DNA of 10,563 bases from an uncultured Paraprevotella sp. (GTDB lineage Bacteria; Bacteroidota; Bacteroidia; Bacteroidales; Bacteroidaceae): NCBI GenBank assembly GCA_900770805.1, contig CAAGLP010000053.1, forward strand, positions 1 to 10,563. Reading direction: 5' to 3'. This document shows positions 6,113 through 10,563 of this stretch, one piece after another. The notes below the pieces were generated by a model. That model saw nothing but the letters and a program-made list of their open reading frames with translations. It searched no databases and was not told the DNA's origin. A program made the position numbers and the translations under genes. Every line of letters begins with the position of its first letter. The first letter of the stretch is position 1.

Positions 6113-7039
6113 ATGGAAAAGATTATTGGACTTATCGACGCACCCTTCACCCCATTCTATGCTAATGGTGATGTGAATCTCGAACCCATACCCGCATATG
6201 CAGCCATGTTGCAGAAGAACGGCATGCAGGGTGTATTCATCAATGGTAGTAGCGGCGAGGGATATATGCTCACCGAGGAAGAACGCATGCGTCTGGCAGA
6301 AGCATGGGTTGAGGCAGCCAAGGCATTGCCCGCAGAGTTCAAGGTTATTGTGCACGTAGGTTCTTGCTGTGTTCGCAACTCTCGCATGCTGGCCGAACAT
6401 GCACAGAAGATAGGTGCATGGGGTATCGGCGCCATGGCACCTCCATTCCCCAAGATTGGACGTATCGAGGAGTTGGTAAAGTATTGCGAGGAGATAGCTG
6501 CCGGCGCTCCCAATCTGCCATTCTACTACTACCACATTCCCGCATTCAATGGTGCTTTCCTGCCTATGGTAAAGTTGCTCGAGGCAGTTGATGGCCGTAT
6601 CCCCAATTTTGCCGGTATCAAGTACACCTATGAGAGCATCTACGAGTACAACCAGTGTCGCTTGTATGCCGGTGGTAAGTTTGATATGCTTCACGGTCAG
6701 GACGAGACCATTCTTCCCTCACTTGCAATGGGTGGTGCTCAGGGTGGTATCGGTGGTACAACCAACTACAATGGTATCAACCTCGTGGGCATCATAGATG
6801 CATGGAATCAGGGCGACTTGGAGAAGGCACGCGAATTGCAGAACTTCTCTCAGGAGGTTATCAATGTCATCTGTCATTTCCGTGGCAACATCGTTGGTGG
6901 CAAGCGCATCATGAAGCTTATCGGTTTGGACCTCGGTCCCAACCGCACTCCATTCCAGAATCTCACTCAGGAGGAAGAGGATGCTATGTGTGCAGAATTG
7001 GAAGCAATCAACTTCTTCGAGCGTTGCAACAAGTTCTAA
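6113..7039 (+). CDS. nanA: N-acetylneuraminate lyase
   Basis: This cytoplasmic class I aldolase of the DapA/NanA family cleaves N-acetylneuraminate to N-acetylmannosamine and pyruvate, the first committed step of sialic acid use. It has 308 residues, the normal length. Features in order: the carboxylate-binding GSSGE loop (residues 45-49), the catalytic tyrosine Tyr140 in YYYHIP, the Schiff-base lysine Lys170 in AGIKYTY, and Asp197-Glu198 in GQDETI, which match the sugar-contacting Asp191-Glu192 of E. coli NanA. These separate it from dihydrodipicolinate synthase. At the position of E. coli Ser208 (GGIGSTYN) this protein appears to read GGIGGTTN, with Gly215. The start follows an A-rich leader with no Shine-Dalgarno sequence. 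Only 18 bases separate it from the mutarotase-symporter gene, so the two are surely cotranscribed. No promoter consensus was found just upstream; it may be read from the GH95 promoter. Confidence 0.93.
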   Translation: MEKIIGLIDAPFTPFYANGDVNLEPIPAYAAMLQKNGMQGVFINGSSGEGYMLTEEERMRLAEAWVEAAKALPAEFKVIVHVGSCCVRNSRMLAEHAQKIGAWGIGAMAPPFPKIGRIEELVKYCEEIAAGAPNLPFYYYHIPAFNGAFLPMVKLLEAVDGRIPNFAGIKYTYESIYEYNQCRLYAGGKFDMLHGQDETILPSLAMGGAQGGIGGTTNYNGINLVGIIDAWNQGDLEKARELQNFSQEVINVICHFRGNIVGGKRIMKLIGLDLGPNRTPFQNLTQEEEDAMCAELEAINFFERCNKF

Positions 7040-7057
7040 CCTCTTGTCTTTATTAAG

Positions 7058-9577
7058 ATGAAGAAATATTTGTTTCTGTTATTAGTGCTCTGTCCCTTGC
7101 TTGCCTTGGGACAGAACCGTGTTTCAGTAAGCCCGACACCTCCCATGCGTGAAGCCGTTTCTGGACATTATGCAGGTTGGGTAATGGGCAAACTGATGAC
7201 TACCGGTGGTTGTAATTTTCCTGATGTACCTTGTGCCGATGGAGGACGCAAGGTATATCACCCCAGAGCATATGGTGCCAGTGTACAAGTTACCGGAGGT
7301 GCCGTGTATATGGGAGGTATGGATGCTCAGACCGCCTTCAGCGAGTGTGTATTCCATAATGCCGAGGATGCCAAGTTTACTATCATTCCTGCACTGCCCA
7401 AGGCTTTGGACAACTTTGCCGCCACTTATTATGATGGAACCATTTGGGTAGCAGGTGGACAATGTTTTGGCGTCCCCAACAAGGAGGTCTACTCCCTGCA
7501 ATATCCGGGTGATGCGAAGGAATGGACCCTTGCCGCTACGTTGCCCGACGAATGCCGTCTGCAACCATGTGTCGCTGTCCAGAATACAGCTTCTGGCCAT
7601 TGCCTGTTTGTCTTTGGCGGTTATCAGCCAAAGGTGGATTCTCTAGGCTTGGCTCCGTTGGTACACACAGATGGTGTATATATGTCAATCGCAGACCTGA
7701 AGAAGGGTAATGCGGCACCATCCCAGTGGAAGCGTACCTCTCCGGCATCTGTTTGGATTGATGCCGAAGACGGAAGCCGCGAACTATGCCGTCAGGCCAT
7801 CGTAGGCAGTACATCTACTGCATCAGGCTATAGCCATGTACTCTTCTTTGGTGGTGTGGATTTTGATATTTTCCTTAGTGCCATACAGGGACGTCAGGAT
7901 AGCCTCTATCTTCGCCATACTCCAGAATGGTATAAGTTCCGTAAGGATGTACTGACATACCACACCATCACAGATGCATGGGGCCTGCTTCCAGGTGATA
8001 GCCTTCTTGCCAGAGCAGGAGCATGTCTTACTCCCGAGGTGGGTGGCACAGGATGGAGTTATAGCGGTGGCGAACTGATGCCTGGTGTGCGCAGTGCAGA
8101 CGTGACACACGTGGAGGTTACTAACGAGAAGAACTTCGGTTGGATCAACTGGACGGTGCTCGTTCTTTATCTCCTCGCCATGCTTGGCATGGGCATGTAC
8201 TTCATGCGCAAGGAGAATGGTTCGGAAGACTTCTTCAAGGGTGGCGGTCGCATACCCTGGTGGGCAGCTGGTATCAGCATCTATGCCACCATGCTCTCTG
8301 CCATTACCTACATGACCATACCTGCCAAGGCATATACCACCGACTGGACATACTATCCCATGTTGTGGATGATTCTGCTTGTCAGCTTCCCTGTGATAAA
8401 GTACTATCTGCCTTATTTCCGCAAACTGAATGTTACCAGTGCCTATGAGATTTTGGAGCAGCGCTTCAACCTCTTCACCCGTCTGCTGGCATCAACCCTC
8501 TTCTGCGTGTTCATGATAGTGCGCATGGCCATCGTGCTTTACCTGCCTTCGTTGGCACTTACCGCCGTAACGGGCATGGACATCTATCTGTGTATCGTAC
8601 TGATGGGTCTGGTAACAATTATCTACTGCACCATGGGTGGTGTTGAGGCCGTTATCTGGGGCGATGTTGTCCAGGGACTTATCCTTGTTGGTGGTGCTAT
8701 CTTCGCCGTGATATATCTGGCCGTGAACACCGAGGGTGGTGTAGCTGGTTGTATCGACATAGCACTTGAGAACGACAAGTTCCGCCTCTTCGATTGGAGC
8801 AACTCATGGTCACAGGCCACATGGTGGGTAATCATCATCGGTGGTGTTGCCAACAACCTCATTTCCTACACCTCCGACCAGACTGTAATACAGCGTTATA
8901 TGACCACTCCCGACGAGAAATCTGCAGGTCGTGGTATCCTGGTCAATGGTGTTATGAGCGTATTCGTGTCCGTAGCATTCTACATGATAGGTACAGGTCT
9001 GTACACATTCTACAAGACCCATCCCGCAGAACTGGATGTTACCATGGCCCAGTCCGATGCCATCTTCCCCTTCTTCATGATGAGCCAGATGCCTGTTGGT
9101 TTGGCCGGCGTGCTTATTGCCGCTATCTTTGCCGCTACGATGAGCACAATATCCAGCAACATCAATAGTGTGGCAACGGCATTCTCCATCGACTTCTGGA
9201 AGCGTTTCCGTCCATCTACCACCGACCATCAGCTGCTTGGCGTGGCACGCTGGAGTTCTATGGGTAGCGGTCTCGTGGGCCTGTTGCTTGCTCTCTTCAT
9301 GGCAACATGGAACATACAGTCCTTCCTCGACTTCTTCAACGAGTATCTGGGTCTGCTCACCAGTGGTTTGGGTGGTCTCTTCTTCATTGCCGTATTCATG
9401 AAGCGTGTCAAGGGTTATGCTGCTCTCACCGGTTTCGTGGTTGGCGAGGCCGTAGTAATATGGATGAGCGAGTTTACAGATGCCAACTTCTTCCTCTTCG
9501 GTGCTACCGGTATGGTGGTAAGCATTGTAGTGGCTTGGGTTCTCTCTCTCTTTTCTCCCAGCAAGAAGAATTTATAG
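7058..9577 (+). CDS. Fused periplasmic sialic acid mutarotase (kelch, cyclically permuted) and sodium/solute symporter
   Basis: The 839-residue protein has two parts. A signal sequence (residues 4-18, cleavage before Gln19) precedes a kelch-like beta-propeller at about 30-355, with repeated GG-containing blades (VTGGAVYMGGM, IWVAGGQ, CLFVFGGY, VLFFGGV, WSYSGGE). This matches the cyclically permuted mutarotase family related to E. coli NanM/YjhT, which speeds conversion of alpha- to beta-Neu5Ac. From about 362 to the end there are about thirteen membrane helices of the SSS family, with GGVEAVIWGDVVQG (527-540), TSDQTVIQRYM (605-615) and the sodium-site helix IFAATMSTISSNINS (690-704). SSS transporters have a periplasmic N-terminus, so the propeller would sit outside, beside the transporter mouth. 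Placed between lyase and epimerase genes, its substrate is most likely sialic acid. Domain assignment is strong; substrate is inferred from context and family. Confidence 0.9.
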   Translation: MKKYLFLLLVLCPLLALGQNRVSVSPTPPMREAVSGHYAGWVMGKLMTTGGCNFPDVPCADGGRKVYHPRAYGASVQVTGGAVYMGGMDAQTAFSECVFHNAEDAKFTIIPALPKALDNFAATYYDGTIWVAGGQCFGVPNKEVYSLQYPGDAKEWTLAATLPDECRLQPCVAVQNTASGHCLFVFGGYQPKVDSLGLAPLVHTDGVYMSIADLKKGNAAPSQWKRTSPASVWIDAEDGSRELCRQAIVGSTSTASGYSHVLFFGGVDFDIFLSAIQGRQDSLYLRHTPEWYKFRKDVLTYHTITDAWGLLPGDSLLARAGACLTPEVGGTGWSYSGGELMPGVRSADVTHVEVTNEKNFGWINWTVLVLYLLAMLGMGMYFMRKENGSEDFFKGGGRIPWWAAGISIYATMLSAITYMTIPAKAYTTDWTYYPMLWMILLVSFPVIKYYLPYFRKLNVTSAYEILEQRFNLFTRLLASTLFCVFMIVRMAIVLYLPSLALTAVTGMDIYLCIVLMGLVTIIYCTMGGVEAVIWGDVVQGLILVGGAIFAVIYLAVNTEGGVAGCIDIALENDKFRLFDWSNSWSQATWWVIIIGGVANNLISYTSDQTVIQRYMTTPDEKSAGRGILVNGVMSVFVSVAFYMIGTGLYTFYKTHPAELDVTMAQSDAIFPFFMMSQMPVGLAGVLIAAIFAATMSTISSNINSVATAFSIDFWKRFRPSTTDHQLLGVARWSSMGSGLVGLLLALFMATWNIQSFLDFFNEYLGLLTSGLGGLFFIAVFMKRVKGYAALTGFVVGEAVVIWMSEFTDANFFLFGATGMVVSIVVAWVLSLFSPSKKNL

Positions 9578-9637
9578 TAATAAATAGATTCTATGGCTGA
9601 TATAGTTCTATAGTCAAAATAAAAAACAACAAAACAC

Positions 9638-10563
9638 ATGATAGATTTCAAACAACTTGCTCAGCAATATAAGTCTGAGCTTTTGGATAGAGTGATGCCC
9701 TTCTGGATGGAGAAGAGCATCGATAAGGAGTTTGGTGGTTACTTCACCTGCCTTGAGCGCGATGGTGAGGTTTTCGATACCGACAAGTTCATCTGGCTTC
9801 AGGGTCGCGAGGTGTGGATGCTGTCTACATTATATAATAAGGTAGAGAAGCGTCAGGAATGGTTGGATGCCGCCATTCAGGGTGCCGAGTTCCTGAAGAA
9901 GTACGGTCATGATGGCAACCTCAACTGGTACTTCGCTCTCGACCGCGAAGGTAATCCTCTGGTAGAGCCCTATAACATCTTCTCATACACCTTTGCCGTT
10001 ATTGCTTTTGGACAATTGTCCATCGCTACAGGCAATCAGGAGTATGCCGAGATAGCCAAGAAGACCTTTGATATCGTTCTCTCCAAGGTGGACAACCCCA
10101 AGGGCCGTTGGTCAAAGGCTGCACCCGGAGCTCGTGCACTGAAGAGTTTTGCTCTGCCCATGATTCTCTGCAATGTGGCACTCGAGATAGAGTCTCTGCT
10201 CGACAAGGATTTCCTCGACAAGACCATTGAAACCTGTGTTCACGAGGTGATGGATGTATTCTATCGCCCCGAACTTGGTTTGATTGTAGAGCATCTTGGC
10301 ACCAACAACGAGATGGTGGATTGCATGGATGGTCGTCTGTTGAATCCTGGTCATGCCATCGAGGCTATGTGGTTCATCATGGACCTTGGTAAGCGCTTGG
10401 GCGATCAGGCTCTCATTGAGAAGGCTGTGAAGATTGCTCTTGCCGAGGTGGAATATGGTTGGGACGAGAAGTACGGAGGTATCTTCTACTTCATGGACCG
10501 CTTGAGCCGTCCGATGCAGCAGTTGGAGTGGGACCAGAAGTTGTGGTGGGTACACATCGAGAC
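9638..10563 (+). CDS. N-acylglucosamine 2-epimerase (ManNAc to GlcNAc), C-terminus beyond the window
   Basis: The frame runs from the ATG at 9638 to the right edge (308 complete codons of an expected roughly 390-400). The sequence is that of the AGE/renin-binding-protein family, an (alpha/alpha)6 barrel that interconverts ManNAc and GlcNAc. Visible hallmarks are QGREVWMLS with Arg57, LNPGHAIEAMWF with His239, and KLWWVHIE ending in Glu308. These fall at the same numbers as the catalytic residues I recall for the Anabaena enzyme (Arg57, His239, Glu308, His372); the last lies past the edge. It follows the symporter by 60 bases and uses the ManNAc made by the lyase, producing GlcNAc for phosphorylation. 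This is the Bacteroidetes sialic acid route, distinct from the NanK plus ManNAc-6-phosphate epimerase route of E. coli. It is often called nanE in Bacteroides but is not homologous to E. coli NanE. Confidence 0.92.
   Translation, partial: MIDFKQLAQQYKSELLDRVMPFWMEKSIDKEFGGYFTCLERDGEVFDTDKFIWLQGREVWMLSTLYNKVEKRQEWLDAAIQGAEFLKKYGHDGNLNWYFALDREGNPLVEPYNIFSYTFAVIAFGQLSIATGNQEYAEIAKKTFDIVLSKVDNPKGRWSKAAPGARALKSFALPMILCNVALEIESLLDKDFLDKTIETCVHEVMDVFYRPELGLIVEHLGTNNEMVDCMDGRLLNPGHAIEAMWFIMDLGKRLGDQALIEKAVKIALAEVEYGWDEKYGGIFYFMDRLSRPMQQLEWDQKLWWVHIE

Noticed and set aside
6086..6694. 202-codon minus-strand open frame overlapping nanA
   Set aside because: Antisense to the conserved lyase, with no family features and a Cys/His-rich composition typical of shadow frames.
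7124..7600. 158-codon minus-strand open frame opposite the mutarotase domain
   Set aside because: Antisense to the kelch region; the apparent coding signal is explained by the gene on the plus strand.

Overview
The window looks like chromosomal DNA from a Bacteroidales bacterium, probably a Prevotella-like or Bacteroides-like gut or oral commensal. Five things point this way. Promoters match the Bacteroidetes form (a TTG-type -33 box and a TAnnTTTG -7 box), most clearly upstream of the tRNA and mntP. Start codons are preceded by A/T-rich leaders with no Shine-Dalgarno sequence. Exported proteins have signal peptides with Gln just after the likely cleavage site (SGQ, LGQ). The tRNA does not encode its CCA end. 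The enzyme set is that of a host-glycan forager. Genus is inference.

Left part (1-1779): a minus-strand blaI/mecI-type repressor gene is followed 18 bases later by the N-terminal 160 codons of an M56 (BlaR1/MecR1-type) membrane sensor gene that runs off the left edge. Divergent from it is mntP, a manganese efflux pump. The intergenic region carries a consensus promoter for mntP, a -7 box for blaI and two short palindromes. Both -7 boxes show that the longest possible start codons are wrong, because those starts lie at or upstream of the boxes.

Middle (1876-3500): an exported serine hydrolase of the class C beta-lactamase/CubicO fold, then a complete minus-strand tRNA-Thr(GGU) unit with consensus promoter, tRNA and strong intrinsic terminator.

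Right part (3499-10563): a host-glycan block on the plus strand. It starts with an exported GH95 alpha-L-fucosidase. A 145-base gap with a long RNA-type inverted repeat follows, then a sialic acid operon: N-acetylneuraminate lyase (nanA type), an 839-residue fusion of a periplasmic kelch-type sialic acid mutarotase with a sodium/solute symporter, and an N-acylglucosamine 2-epimerase cut by the right edge. Together these would release fucose from glycans in the periplasm, convert Neu5Ac anomers and import the sugar, cleave it to ManNAc plus pyruvate, and epimerise ManNAc to GlcNAc. This is the Bacteroidetes route that avoids the ManNAc kinase used by E. coli. No sialidase, outer-membrane SusC/D-like importer or nan regulator is visible, so these must lie elsewhere or just beyond the right edge.

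The most notable items are the mutarotase-symporter fusion, the possibly bistable hairpin between the GH95 gene and nanA, and the very short leaders of blaI and mntP.
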